This document shows, one piece after another, positions 42,204 to 50,545 of a DNA stretch of 64,000 bases. How positions within the stretch are numbered: position 1 is the stretch's first letter; the number at the start of each line of letters is the position of its first letter. Location: contig NZ_LTBC01000001.1 of the NCBI RefSeq assembly GCF_001594015.1, positions 248,001 to 312,000 on the forward strand, written 5' to 3'. Made by a program: the position numbers and the translations under genes. The notes beneath the pieces were generated by a model that made no database searches, was not told the origin of the DNA, and saw only the letters and a program-made list of their open reading frames with translations. Source of the DNA: Moorella mulderi DSM 14980. Its GTDB lineage: Bacteria > Bacillota > DSM-521 > Neomoorellales > Neomoorellaceae.

Positions 42204-42235
42204 CGGAACCCGGATCCACCAGGATCCGGGTTCCG
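42204..42235 (-). other. Strong intergenic hairpin between stalk and TolC-like genes
   Basis: CGGAACCCGGATCC and GGATCCGGGTTCCG form a perfect 14-bp stem around a four-base loop. There is no T run on either side, so it is not a standard terminator. It lies directly before the ribosome site of the TolC-like gene, and may be a processing or stability element in a shared transcript. Confidence 0.8.
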
Positions 42236-42262
42236 CCAGCTACCCTTTCACTGTAACAGCTT

Positions 42263-44608
42263 TTAGTTAATGCTCACCGTCTGGGTGGCTTCGTCGTAGT
42301 TCACCTGAGCGCCGAAGGCCTGGGCTACCCAGCGGAAGGGCACCATCACGCGACCGTTCACCAGGTCCGTAGTTACGTCCATGGTAATGGGGGCGCCGTT
42401 GATGGTCAGCACTGCGCTGCCAGGGGTTACCTGGACCACGCGGCCCTCACCGATGAAGGTAGCGGTCTTGCCGTCCCAGAGGATATTCTCCGGGGTGATG
42501 CCCAGGGCGTAGGCCACGTAGCGCACCGGCAGGTAGGTACGGCCGTCCTTCGTGTAGGCGGCAACGTCCATGGTATTCTCTACGCCATTAACGGTGTATG
42601 TGGTGCTGCCGATCACGAAGGAAGCGGAATACTTGGCCCCAACAGGAGCCGGGGTCACGCAAACGGCGTTGGCGACTTTAGCGGCGTAATCGTCGTCTTC
42701 AAAGAAGACTTTGTAGGTATCACTATCATTATAGTTATCGCGATCTTCATTGTAAGATACAACATTGGTATCAACAATAGCCATACCGCCTACTTCTACC
42801 TTGATGTCACCTTCACCGTAAGTGCGGTCGACATCATAGTAGATATCGCTGATCTCAATGGTACTCGCCTCGTTGCTGTCATCTTTGAAGCTGATCTTGA
42901 GGACAGTATCATCGGCGGCAAGCGATACCTGATCGATTTCTAGGTCGCCTTTCGTGACTGTTACATCAGGTTTGCTGCTGAACTTGATTCCGTCGGGCAG
43001 GCGCAGTTCAATCCCGTAATTGCCATTGTCAGTATCGATTGCACCAGCAGCGGCTTCAGTAATTACGATCTTGCCGGCAGGCTGTTCAAATTTGCCGAGC
43101 TGGACATTCGCCTTTTCGGCAGTCACCGTTACGGGGCTGACCACTTTGGCTACCGTGATCTCGCCGCTTACACCTGCAGTGCCGCCGACGGTTACCTTGA
43201 GGTCACCAGTTACTCCAGCTTTAAGGGCTACACCCAGATCCTCAATAGTAATCTCTGCTGGGTCTGTTGCTGTTGTAGAATCGCCATAAACAATAAATTT
43301 AACGGTGCGATTATCGGTACCCTGGAGGCCTACAAAATCAAGGCGGACATTATTGTCTTCATCTGTCTTAATGCCGGCATCTCTTGTTGTATCCGGAGTA
43401 ACATTCTGATCCTGGATCCTATACCATCTTGCATTTTCCGGCAGCGTTAAAGTGATAGAGCGTCCGTTAATAAGGCTACCTTTAATTCCTTCCTTTATTA
43501 CGATGTCGCTGATATCTTGATCTTCCATGCCTGCGTAGGCAACAATGCTCGGATCATCGGCACTGACAGCCGCCTCATAGTCACCATACGTACCGACTAC
43601 TATCTCACTCGGGCTCACGGTGTAGTCGCCTTTTAGCTTCGCTACAACATCGCCATATTTAGCATCTTGTTCGTCTACTACCTTAACTTTTGCTGTAATT
43701 TCAATTCCTAAACGTTCTGTTGATTTATATACTGAATCTACCAGCGAAATCTTGAGTGTATCGGAATCTGTCGTGTAATCGATGTCAATTTTATCTTTCG
43801 CCGCTGTTGAGCTCAAAACAGTATCTGGATCAGTTGAAGTATCTACAAGTGTTCCAAATACAATTTTAGATACATCTGCATCTGCCCACTCAAAGCCATC
43901 AGGCAGTTGGATTTTTAGTTGATCCTCATCTTTTAATTTACCGGCTACAGTTTCTTCGACTCGGATTTTAACAGTACCTTCATCTGCAAAATCCTGACTG
44001 TCAATCACGCTAACGGTCAGTCCGCCGCCAGCTACGTGTGCTATTACAACCTTACCGTCTACAAGCTGGCCCTGCAGATTTTTAATCGTGGCAGTCACAT
44101 CGCCGCTTGCTCCAGAGGGGACATCAACGCTCGTAAAGGCGAGCTTCACGCGGAATTTATTACCGGTGAAACCGGAATATCCGCTTGGAGCACTTATACT
44201 TATCTTAAAGGAATTGTCTGATAGATCGGAAAGAGTAACTTGAGCCTTGTCACTATTACTGGTGCCACCATATACATCAACTGAAACAGATGAAACAGAT
44301 TCATTTTCGCTATCAAGAATTTCCTCACTATTATTTGCGCCATATACCGTAACACTATTAATAGTATAATCTGAAGGCAACTCTACTAATGCTTCATGCA
44401 CCTCATTACCGCTTACATATAGAGGATCAATTTCAATCTGGAATGAACCTAAAGCAATATCTTCCTTGTCATCTTCCACCGGCGGCGCCGTCAAGGTCGT
44501 ATACACCGTACCCACGGCCCCTGCCGTTCCGGCGAAGGGTACCATCAGGCCCACCAGCATGGCCAGGGTGAGCAGGATGGAAATCCATTTCTTCCTCGTC
44601 TTTAACAA
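42263..44608 (-). CDS. Large stalk-domain (copper amine oxidase-like) surface protein
   Basis: This 781-residue acidic exported protein starts at TTG 44608 (AAGGAGG eight bases upstream) and has a signal peptide (ending GTAGAVG). Residues about 40-680 are many beta-rich modules, probably Ig-like. The C-terminus has two copper-amine-oxidase-like stalk domains (GRTYLPVRYVAYALGI and GRVMVPFRWVAQAFGAQVNYDEATQTVSIN). The composition (Asp/Thr/Val rich, few Cys) suits an S-layer or surface filament protein. GC content in the middle is lower than in the neighbours, suggesting faster evolution. No enzyme motif is seen. Confidence 0.8.
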   Translation of the reverse strand: MLKTRKKWISILLTLAMLVGLMVPFAGTAGAVGTVYTTLTAPPVEDDKEDIALGSFQIEIDPLYVSGNEVHEALVELPSDYTINSVTVYGANNSEEILDSENESVSSVSVDVYGGTSNSDKAQVTLSDLSDNSFKISISAPSGYSGFTGNKFRVKLAFTSVDVPSGASGDVTATIKNLQGQLVDGKVVIAHVAGGGLTVSVIDSQDFADEGTVKIRVEETVAGKLKDEDQLKIQLPDGFEWADADVSKIVFGTLVDTSTDPDTVLSSTAAKDKIDIDYTTDSDTLKISLVDSVYKSTERLGIEITAKVKVVDEQDAKYGDVVAKLKGDYTVSPSEIVVGTYGDYEAAVSADDPSIVAYAGMEDQDISDIVIKEGIKGSLINGRSITLTLPENARWYRIQDQNVTPDTTRDAGIKTDEDNNVRLDFVGLQGTDNRTVKFIVYGDSTTATDPAEITIEDLGVALKAGVTGDLKVTVGGTAGVSGEITVAKVVSPVTVTAEKANVQLGKFEQPAGKIVITEAAAGAIDTDNGNYGIELRLPDGIKFSSKPDVTVTKGDLEIDQVSLAADDTVLKISFKDDSNEASTIEISDIYYDVDRTYGEGDIKVEVGGMAIVDTNVVSYNEDRDNYNDSDTYKVFFEDDDYAAKVANAVCVTPAPVGAKYSASFVIGSTTYTVNGVENTMDVAAYTKDGRTYLPVRYVAYALGITPENILWDGKTATFIGEGRVVQVTPGSAVLTINGAPITMDVTTDLVNGRVMVPFRWVAQAFGAQVNYDEATQTVSIN

Positions 44609-44947
44609 CTATTTTCCCTCCTTGAGATTTTTGCCCGTATGTAGGGCGGCTTACTATTCTCTTTCCGGCCCGGGGACCCTTGCTGCCCGGCGCATCCCTC
44701 CTTTAATGCTAGTTTCGCGACCTTTTCTGCGTCTTCAGGCTGCGGCTGATGCTGCGGATAGGGGAATATTGCCCAGGTGAGGAATATTCTACGCCGCCGT
44801 CCAGTTTTCCTGCTGGTTTGGGCGGCTTTTCCTCGACCAACCAGTTAATTAGACACCGAGGCCGGGCGAAAAGTTCCCGGCCGTGAGAAATTTTTTGCGC
44901 CGGGTTTTCCCAGCTTCCACCGCGCCTTAATTCCGCTTTTTCAGATT
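44609..44947 (-). other. Long leader region of the 781-residue surface protein gene
   Basis: No gene is supported here. The minus strand could fold in several places: GGCCGGG/CCCGGCC (44860-44882) and a GC-rich part around 44660-44700. Two palindromic AATATT boxes stand 19-20 bases apart near 44765-44790. I could not match it to a known riboswitch consensus. Confidence 0.45.
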
Positions 44948-46006
44948 TCAGTCCAGGGTTTCGTCGTCTACGTTATAAGTGAAGCTGTCCAACAGGCTGG
45001 AATTGTTGTCGTAGAAATACGCCCGCACTTCCTTTAGGCTAACGCCGGCGTCGTCGAACACATTGACCACGTCTTCGCAAATATCCTGGACTTCATTTTC
45101 GATTGTGCTACTACTCAGTTCATCCCAGGCGTCGCCGGCGCCGCTGGTTTTGGCCTTCAGGTAGACGGTCGCCCTGTCGTTGCTCTCGGAATAGCTGGCA
45201 TCGCTCACGGCGAACCTGATGTCTTCCACGTAGTAGCTCTTGCCTTCCAGCTCGTCAATGGCCGCATCGGGATCACTGCTATCACGGTAATCTTCGTCCC
45301 GGTAGTCGATTTCCAGGTCGTCGTCGCCGTCTTTATTAAATTTCACCAGGACATCGTCGTTATAGCTGTTAATGATCTCGCCGCTGACTTCCGTGTCCTC
45401 CGAGAGTTCGTCCTGGATGGCCCCCACCACGTCGTCCAGCCAGCTCTCAATCTTACTGTTACTCAGGTCGGCCCACTCGTCACCGTAGTCATCAAGGTCT
45501 ACCAGCACTTCAACCCGGACGTTGTCGGAATCGCCGCTGAGGTTCAGATTGTCAAGATAAACATATCCGATCTTTTTGTATGCATCCCTCAGGTCGCCTT
45601 CCAGGTCGTCCAGGCTGGCGCCCGATTTAGCCGCCAGCTCCTGCTGCAATTGGGCCACCTGCTGCTGCAGGCTCTGGATCTCCTTGTCTTTCTCGATCAA
45701 CTGCATCTTAAGATTGATGACTTCCGGCGAGGTTTTGCTGTTGATGATTACGGTGCTGGTATCGGCCTGCCAGTCCACATTCGAATTCAATGCTTCGGCT
45801 ACCAGCCTCAGGGGCACGAAGGTCACGCCGTTGACGATAAAGGGTTCCTGCTCCGGCTGCACGTTGACAAGGGTCCCGTTGACGTTGAGCTTGACATTAT
45901 TGTAGTCGACGTTGAGCGTTTTCCTGCCCACGCTCGCTTCAGCCGTTCCCCCTGCCGCCACCAGCGCCAGGGCGAGCAACGCCGCCAGCAAACCTTTTTT
46001 CAACAA
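44948..46006 (-). CDS. Stalk-domain surface protein with coiled coil and acidic repeats
   Basis: This 352-residue exported protein starts at TTG 46006 (GGGGGGATGG upstream) and has a signal peptide (ending GTAEA). A single copper-amine-oxidase-like stalk domain (VNGVTFVPLRLVAEALNSNVDW) is followed by a coiled coil (residues 95-128, IEKDKEIQSLQQQVAQLQQEL). Two related acidic domains of about 100 residues follow, each opening with VRVEVLVDLDDYGDEWADLS or ATVYLKAKTSGAGDAWDELS. It shares the stalk domain with its neighbour. The role is probably structural. Confidence 0.8.
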   Translation of the reverse strand: MLKKGLLAALLALALVAAGGTAEASVGRKTLNVDYNNVKLNVNGTLVNVQPEQEPFIVNGVTFVPLRLVAEALNSNVDWQADTSTVIINSKTSPEVINLKMQLIEKDKEIQSLQQQVAQLQQELAAKSGASLDDLEGDLRDAYKKIGYVYLDNLNLSGDSDNVRVEVLVDLDDYGDEWADLSNSKIESWLDDVVGAIQDELSEDTEVSGEIINSYNDDVLVKFNKDGDDDLEIDYRDEDYRDSSDPDAAIDELEGKSYYVEDIRFAVSDASYSESNDRATVYLKAKTSGAGDAWDELSSSTIENEVQDICEDVVNVFDDAGVSLKEVRAYFYDNNSSLLDSFTYNVDDETLD

Positions 46007-46225
46007 TTACCATCCCCCCAATTTGGTTTTCGCCATATCTGAGAGATTTCTCCATCCAACACCATTTTTCCTCCTGCCCGGGAAAATTTTGGCGTCCGGT
46101 AAATGAACAGCACCGCGACCAGTAAGAATGGCCGGGCGTAACGAAACAAATAAGCAGCAAAATTTAAAACAGGGTAAAAACGGAGAAGGTATGGTGTGGG
46201 GGCCGGCGGCTTTTAGACGCAGTGA

Positions 46226-46250
46226 GGGACCGCAAGGTCCCTTGTTATTT
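46226..46250 (+). repeat. GNRA-loop hairpin repeat, copy 1
   Basis: GGGACC-GCAA-GGTCCC is followed by TTGTTATTT. It is the same terminator-like hairpin as at 47372, 49321 and 50546, here without a coding remnant upstream. Confidence 0.85.
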
Positions 46251-46309
46251 AAGGGTTTCCTGAAAGTATCTTTTGCCCCAAAGATATGGTATAATAATCC
46301 GACAAAAGG

Positions 46310-47239
46310 GTGTTCCTGGAACTCATAAAGACCTTCGTCCGGGAAAAATGGGTAGAAACCATTGATGCCGACGACCTCATCCTGGTGAACAAGTCCTACG
46401 TCCTCCAGGATTTCAGCGAGAAAGAAGCCGATGTCGTCTACAGGCTTAAAAAGAGGGATAAAAACGTCATCTTTTACGTCCTGCTGGAGCTGCAGTCAAC
46501 GGTAGACTACCTGATACCCTTCCGTCTATTGCTTTACATGGTAGAGATCTGGCGGGAAATCTACAACAACACCCCGCAGGGTGAGCGGGAGAGCAAGACT
46601 TTCCGCCTGCCGCCCATCATCCCGGCCGTCCTCTACAACGGGGCCGGCTCCTGGACGGCGGCGCTCTCCTTCAAAGAAATGCTGGACAGTTACCAGGATT
46701 TCAGCGGGCATCTCCTGGACTTCCGCTATCTTCTCTTTGACGTCAACCGTTACAGCGAAGAAGAACTTATCAGGGCGGCAAACCTTATTGCCGGTGTCTT
46801 TCTCCTGGACCAGAAGATGCGCCCGGAAGAGCTGGTGGGACGGCTGCAGAAGCTGGCGGGTGTTTTAAGGCGGCTAACACCTGATGAATTCCGCCATTTC
46901 ATCACCTGGCTGAAGAATGTCGTCAAGCCGAGAATGCCCGGAGATTTCAGCGCCAAAATCGACGGCTTCCTGAACGAGAGCAATCCCTGGGAGGTGGAAC
47001 GGATGATTTACAACCTGGAATTAACCCTGGCAGAGATGCAGCAGCAGGCTTTATTGAAAGGCAAGATGGAAGGCAAGATTGAGGGTAAGTTGGAGGGTAA
47101 GTTGGAAGGCAAGCTGGAAGCCCAACAGGAAATAGCCAGAAACTTGCTGCTGCTCAACATAGACATTGACACCATTATCAAGGCTACCGGACTTGGCCCG
47201 GAAGAGATAAATGCCCTGAGAAGGCAACTGGAAAATTGA
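46310..47239 (+). CDS. Rpn-family (PDDEXK) transposase-like nuclease, N-terminally short
   Basis: This 309-residue protein resembles Rpn/Transposase_31 (PF04754) nucleases. YVLLELQSTVDYLIPFRLLLYM carries the E-x-Q motif, and RLPPIIPAVLYNGAGSWTA is another hallmark. The usual N-terminal HDxxFK block with the first acidic residue is missing: translation starts at GTG 46310 in the middle of the core. The TATAAT box at 46290-46295 gives a leader of only some 10 bases with AAAAGGG inside it. The C-terminus has KMEGKIEGKLEGKLEGKLEA repeats. It is flanked by hairpin repeats and an anti-sigma remnant. The family promotes recombination, but this copy may be inactive. Confidence 0.72.
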   Translation: MFLELIKTFVREKWVETIDADDLILVNKSYVLQDFSEKEADVVYRLKKRDKNVIFYVLLELQSTVDYLIPFRLLLYMVEIWREIYNNTPQGERESKTFRLPPIIPAVLYNGAGSWTAALSFKEMLDSYQDFSGHLLDFRYLLFDVNRYSEEELIRAANLIAGVFLLDQKMRPEELVGRLQKLAGVLRRLTPDEFRHFITWLKNVVKPRMPGDFSAKIDGFLNESNPWEVERMIYNLELTLAEMQQQALLKGKMEGKIEGKLEGKLEGKLEAQQEIARNLLLLNIDIDTIIKATGLGPEEINALRRQLEN

Positions 47240-47240
47240 G

Positions 47241-47370
47241 GATGGCGCAGGTCAAAGCCGCCGACCCGGCGGAAAAGAAAAAGCTCACCGGAGAGATGAA
47301 GGCCCTGGATCAGGAACTGGCCGCGTGGGATGAAGCGGGTCAGAGACAGGTATTGGCTTTAGTCACTATG
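47241..47370 (+). pseudogene. Remnant of an anti-sigma gene 3' end
   Basis: The frame AQVKAADPAEKKKLTGEMKA and the following LDQELAAWDEAGQRQVLAL match the last 45 residues of the anti-sigma protein at 48256-49320 (AQVNAAADPEERAKLTKEAK and on). It begins directly after the Rpn stop codon and runs into a hairpin repeat. The remainder of the gene is absent. Confidence 0.78.
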
Positions 47371-47371
47371 A

Positions 47372-47394
47372 GGGACCGCGAGGTCCCTGTTTTA
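47372..47394 (+). repeat. GNRA-loop hairpin repeat, copy 2
   Basis: GGGACC-GCGA-GGTCCC is followed by TGTTTT. The loop has one change from GCAA but is still a GNRA tetraloop. Confidence 0.85.
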
Positions 47395-47580
47395 ATGGCT
47401 GCAATCCTGTTTAAATATAACTTTATGACGCAATAGTTCATAAAACGGAGTGAAAGCGGAGAGGGTACGGCGTGGGTCCGGATCAGCAATTAAGTTATAT
47501 TTAACAGGAAATAAAAGCTAAATACATTATTTGCCAGGTTGCAGGAGGCCCGCGGCTATTATATACTAGGAATGCAAAAT

Positions 47581-47610
47581 GGGAACTTTTTGTCCTTCAA
47601 TGTTGTCTAA
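47581..47610 (+). promoter_or_regulatory. ECF-type promoter of the sigma/anti-sigma operon
   Basis: GGGAAC followed by TTTTT (47581-47591) and TGTCTAA (47604-47610) with 17 bases between match ECF promoters (GGAAC -35, GTC-type -10). It lies about 40 bases before the sigma start and suggests autoregulation. Confidence 0.7.
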
Positions 47611-47651
47611 TAAGTGTCCGGGGTAATACCGGGCCTCCAGGGGTGTTCTTC

Positions 47652-48244
47652 TTGAACCTTGGGAGTAAAAAAGCGCCTGGCAAAAAAATGGCGCTGTTTC
47701 CTTTGAAGAACTGGTCCTGACCTATCAGGATAAGGTATATAACCTGAGCTACCAGCTGACGGGCAATCACACCGATGCCCAGGATCTGGCCCAGGAGGTT
47801 TTTGTCCGGGCCTACCTGGGGCTGGATAAGTTCCGGTACGAGGCCGACCCGGGCACGTGGTTACACCGCATCACCGTAAATTTATTTTTAAACCTGCGCC
47901 GGAAAACGGCCCGCCACCCGGCGGTTTCCCTGGACGCCCCCCTGGACACGGGGGAGGGCGAAGTCACCAGGGAGGTGGCCGCCGCCGGGGGCGACCCCCA
48001 GGAGATGGTGGAGGAGCTGGAGCTGAAGGGCTTTGTCCGCAGGGCCTTAAGGCAGCTGCCGGCGGAGTACCAGGCGGTGCTGGTGCTGCGGGAACTGCAG
48101 GGTTACAGCTATGAAGAAATTGCGACGCTTTTGGGCTGCCCCCCGGGGACGGTAAAATCGCGCCTGAACCGGGCGCGGCAGGCCATGAGAGAGAAAGTAA
48201 TGCAGATGGCTGAGGAGACGCCGCCTGTACACAGGCGGCCTTGA
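47652..48244 (+). CDS. ECF RNA polymerase sigma factor, start and body in different frames
   Basis: The body from 47699 reads SFEELVLTYQDKVYNLSYQL, then region 2 (AQDLAQEVFVRAYLGLDKF) and region 4 (LPAEYQAVLVLRELQGYSYE, VKSRLNRARQAM), a complete ECF sigma of about 190 residues. That frame has no ATG, GTG or TTG before 47975, deep inside the gene. A good start, TTG 47652 with AGGGGTG upstream, lies in another frame, and the two join by a -1 shift at the run CAAAAAAATGG (A7, 47682-47688). Either the A run lost a base, or -1 slippage restores the frame. The stop codon at 48244 precedes the anti-sigma gene by 11 bases. Confidence 0.75.
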
Positions 48245-48255
48245 GGTGAGGGTTT

Positions 48256-49320
48256 ATGCAGTGTCGTGAAGCGCGTGGGCTCTTCTCGCCCTGCCTGGAC
48301 GGGGAGCTCTCCCCGGCGGAAAGAGAGGTTTTCCGGCAGCACCTGGGCGAATGCCCGGATTGCCGCGCGGAGTGGAAGCGGTGGCAGGATATTTCCCGGG
48401 CCCTGCGGGGGCTGGAGGCGCCGGTGGCAGCGCCGCCGGGCTTTGCTACGGCGGCTAACGCCAGGCTGGCGGCCCGGCAGAGGGTCCGGCCCTGGCAGGG
48501 TATCCGGCGCTGGGCGGCTGCCGCCGCGGCCGTGGCTGTACTGGCTGCCGGTTCCATTGGCTACGCCGCGCGGGGGTTATGGCAGCACTTGCCTGCACCT
48601 GTAGCCAGGGTGCAGCACAGCGATGGCCGGCAGTTAGCTGTTGATAATCCCCATCCAGACGTGGAACAACCAGGCACAAATCTACCGCCGGACAGCGGGT
48701 ACAGCCAGCCGGTAAAGACGGATAAGCAGCAGCCGGACAGCGGCAACGCGCCGGGCAAAAATCAGCTGCCGGTAACTGCGCCTGGCAATGGCGGGGGGCA
48801 GCCTGTGACCCCGGACAGCGGTAAGCCGGGCCAGCAACCCACCCGGTTGGCCGGCGGGGAGCCATATACCGCCCGGGCCTTTTTAAGCGCCGGGCGCCAG
48901 GCGACCAGTACCATGATAAAAATTACCGTAGATGATATAAATGGGACCAAGGCAAAGGCTTTAAGTTTAGCCACCAGCAGCGGCGCTACCGTCCAGGTCA
49001 TCGCCGACCAGGACAACGGCCAGGTGAAGCGGGTAATCTACAAGTTCACCGTGGCAGAAAGCCAGGCCGCCGCCCTCGTAGCTGGATTAAGCCAGCTGGG
49101 CCAGGTGATCTCCAAAAATACCACCACCCAGGACCTCTCTCAGCAGTTCAGCGCAACCCTGGAGCAGTACCAGGCCAAGGTGGCCCAGGTGAACGCCGCC
49201 GCCGACCCGGAGGAGAGGGCGAAGCTCACTAAGGAAGCTAAAGCCCTGGAACAACAGCTCAGTACCTGGGAAGAGGAAACGAAACAGCACACCATCATAT
49301 TATGGCTGGAGACGAAATAA
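48256..49320 (+). CDS. Membrane-bound zinc-finger anti-sigma factor
   Basis: This 354-residue anti-sigma factor begins MQCREARGLFSPCLDGELSP and carries the ZAS zinc motif HLGECPDC (H-x3-C-x2-C). One transmembrane helix follows (about residues 80-105, AAAAAAVAVLAAGSIGYAA). A proline-rich extracytoplasmic linker and a C-terminal domain resembling DUF4349 (TMIKITVDDINGTKAKALSL, ending IILWLETK) complete it. It is co-transcribed with the ECF sigma gene. The C-terminal domain is probably the signal sensor. Its 3' end has two diverged remnants nearby. Confidence 0.85.
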   Translation: MQCREARGLFSPCLDGELSPAEREVFRQHLGECPDCRAEWKRWQDISRALRGLEAPVAAPPGFATAANARLAARQRVRPWQGIRRWAAAAAAVAVLAAGSIGYAARGLWQHLPAPVARVQHSDGRQLAVDNPHPDVEQPGTNLPPDSGYSQPVKTDKQQPDSGNAPGKNQLPVTAPGNGGGQPVTPDSGKPGQQPTRLAGGEPYTARAFLSAGRQATSTMIKITVDDINGTKAKALSLATSSGATVQVIADQDNGQVKRVIYKFTVAESQAAALVAGLSQLGQVISKNTTTQDLSQQFSATLEQYQAKVAQVNAAADPEERAKLTKEAKALEQQLSTWEEETKQHTIILWLETK

Positions 49321-49343
49321 GGGACCGCAAGGTCCCTTAATTT
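49319..49343 (+). terminator. GNRA-loop hairpin terminator, copy 3
   Basis: AAGGGACC-GCAA-GGTCCCTT overlaps the anti-sigma stop codon and is followed by AATTT. It is the intact-gene version of the hairpin repeated at three other places. Confidence 0.88.
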
Positions 49344-49413
49344 ACCGGCTTCAAGATGTTATTTGCTGATGGCGGCTATATACTATATAATGGTTTGAGG
49401 GAGGTGTAATTCA

Positions 49414-49611
49414 ATGTCTGTGGAAGAAATCAAATTAGCACTTAGTAAAATAGAGCATGACGATTTATCTAAACTTATTCCCTATTTAATCGAGCTTCTG
49501 GAAAAAAGAGGCTATAAAATTACGCTTGCTAATGAGGCGGCTATCTGGGAGCATTTAGCTGCAGACTTTATTAAGAGAAATAAACAAGCCCTGGAGGAGC
49601 TTGCTAAATGA
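49414..49611 (+). CDS. Small protein, possible antitoxin
   Basis: This 65-residue helical protein begins MSVEEIKLALSKIEHDDLSK, with GAGGGAGGTG upstream and a TATAAT box about 30 bases before the start. I do not recognise the family. The stop codon overlaps an ATG (AATGA) of a frame of 12 codons (MIYYPDLDITLR), like a lost partner. The layout and AT-rich composition fit a TA antitoxin remnant. Confidence 0.5.
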   Translation: MSVEEIKLALSKIEHDDLSKLIPYLIELLEKRGYKITLANEAAIWEHLAADFIKRNKQALEELAK

Positions 49612-49658
49612 TCTACTATCCAGATTTAGACATAACTTTAAGATAACCCCATTAATCC

Positions 49659-49955
49659 CTAACTGTTCTTTTCCAACTTGATACCCCTTTTACCAATATA
49701 GCTGACCAGTGACTCCTCATCGGGGAAGTGCTTTTCCACCAGGGCCAGGTGCTCCTCCATCAAGCTTTGGCTGTGACCGGTGATCCGCATCATGGCTGAA
49801 GCCGGTACGTGGTAGCAGCGTAAGAGCAACACCCGGTCAAACAACCGCAGGTAGTTGTCCACCGCTTCGGGGGTGTGGTAGATCCGCCGGGCAATCTCCT
49901 GGGTGGTTAGTCCCTCCAGGGCCATCTCCACGGATATATAATTTTTCTTAAGCAA
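49659..49955 (-). pseudogene. C-terminal fragment of a DUF1670 protein
   Basis: Ninety-eight residues remain, with LTTQEIARRIYHTPEAVDNY and LRLFDRVLLLRCYHVPASAM, as in the C-terminal region of DUF1670 proteins found in repeated copies in clostridial genomes. The N-terminal two thirds are missing and there is no ribosome site. Confidence 0.6.
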
Positions 49956-49969
49956 GGTGAAAGGAAGAA

Positions 49970-50245
49970 ATGAATATGGCTAAACATTATGAAATAGTTA
50001 AAGTTAAAGCGCGAGGAGAAATGGTCTTGCCAGCACCGGCCAGAAAGTTATTGGGAATAAAAGAGGGCGATCAGTTAGCAGTATATGTCGATGGTGAAGA
50101 AATTATTCTCCGTAAATTAACACCATTTAAAAAAGCTAGTTCTAACGACGCTATTTTTAAATTAATCGGTATGGGGGAAGGCCCATCTGACCTGGCCGAA
50201 CACCATGATTTTTATCTTGCATCTGATGATAAGGAGCAAAAGTAA
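49970..50245 (+). CDS. AbrB/MazE-type antitoxin
   Basis: This 91-residue protein has the swapped-hairpin DNA-binding start KVKARGEMVLPAPARKLLGI followed by KEGDQLAVYVDGEEIILRK (SpoVT/AbrB fold). The C-terminal half would bind the toxin. GAAAGGAAG lies upstream. The next gene starts at its stop codon and encodes the beginning of a PIN toxin, so it is one half of a broken VapB/VapC-like pair. Confidence 0.82.
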   Translation: MNMAKHYEIVKVKARGEMVLPAPARKLLGIKEGDQLAVYVDGEEIILRKLTPFKKASSNDAIFKLIGMGEGPSDLAEHHDFYLASDDKEQK

Positions 50246-50445
50246 TGGCCCTTGTATTGGTAGATTCGAGTGCTGTTCTTGCATTGCTAAACAGGCATGA
50301 TCAATGGCATAATAAAGCGAAAATTGTTTTGCAGGACTTAGTTAATCAACAGGCTTCATTTATAATGACTAATTATTTTAGACTTTTTATTTATTATAAC
50401 CCATGTAAGCTATTTTGCCACCAAAAATTGTGTGGCGGCAGATAA
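50245..50445 (+). pseudogene. Truncated PIN-domain toxin
   Basis: It begins MALVLVDSSAVLALLNRHDQ, with Asp7 of the PIN active site, but similarity ends after about 47 residues (ASFIMTNYF). The frame then runs into a remnant of the anti-sigma 3' end. The three remaining acidic residues of the site are lost, so it cannot be active. Confidence 0.78.
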
Positions 50446-50542
50446 AAAGCTCGCCCGAGAGGCGCAGGCCCTGGAGCAGCAACTGTCCGCCTGGGACGAA
50501 GCCGGCAAGAAACAGGTAATCATCTTATGGTTGGAAACGTAA
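50438..50542 (+). pseudogene. Second remnant of an anti-sigma 3' end
   Basis: The frame ADKKLAREAQALEQQLSAWD followed by EAGKKQVIILWLET and a stop matches the last 34 residues of the anti-sigma protein. It is fused to the truncated PIN gene upstream and ends in a hairpin repeat. Confidence 0.82.
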
Positions 50543-50545
50543 TTA

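Noticed and set aside
44860-44882. GGCCGGG/CCCGGCC as a terminator of the stalk-domain gene at 44948
   Set aside because: On the minus strand no T run follows the stem, and the T run on the plus strand is seven bases away and opposite to the genes.
47857-48114. Plus-strand frame overlapping the sigma factor body
   Set aside because: The overlapping frame has sigma regions 2 and 4; this one is Gly/Pro/Arg-rich shadow sequence.
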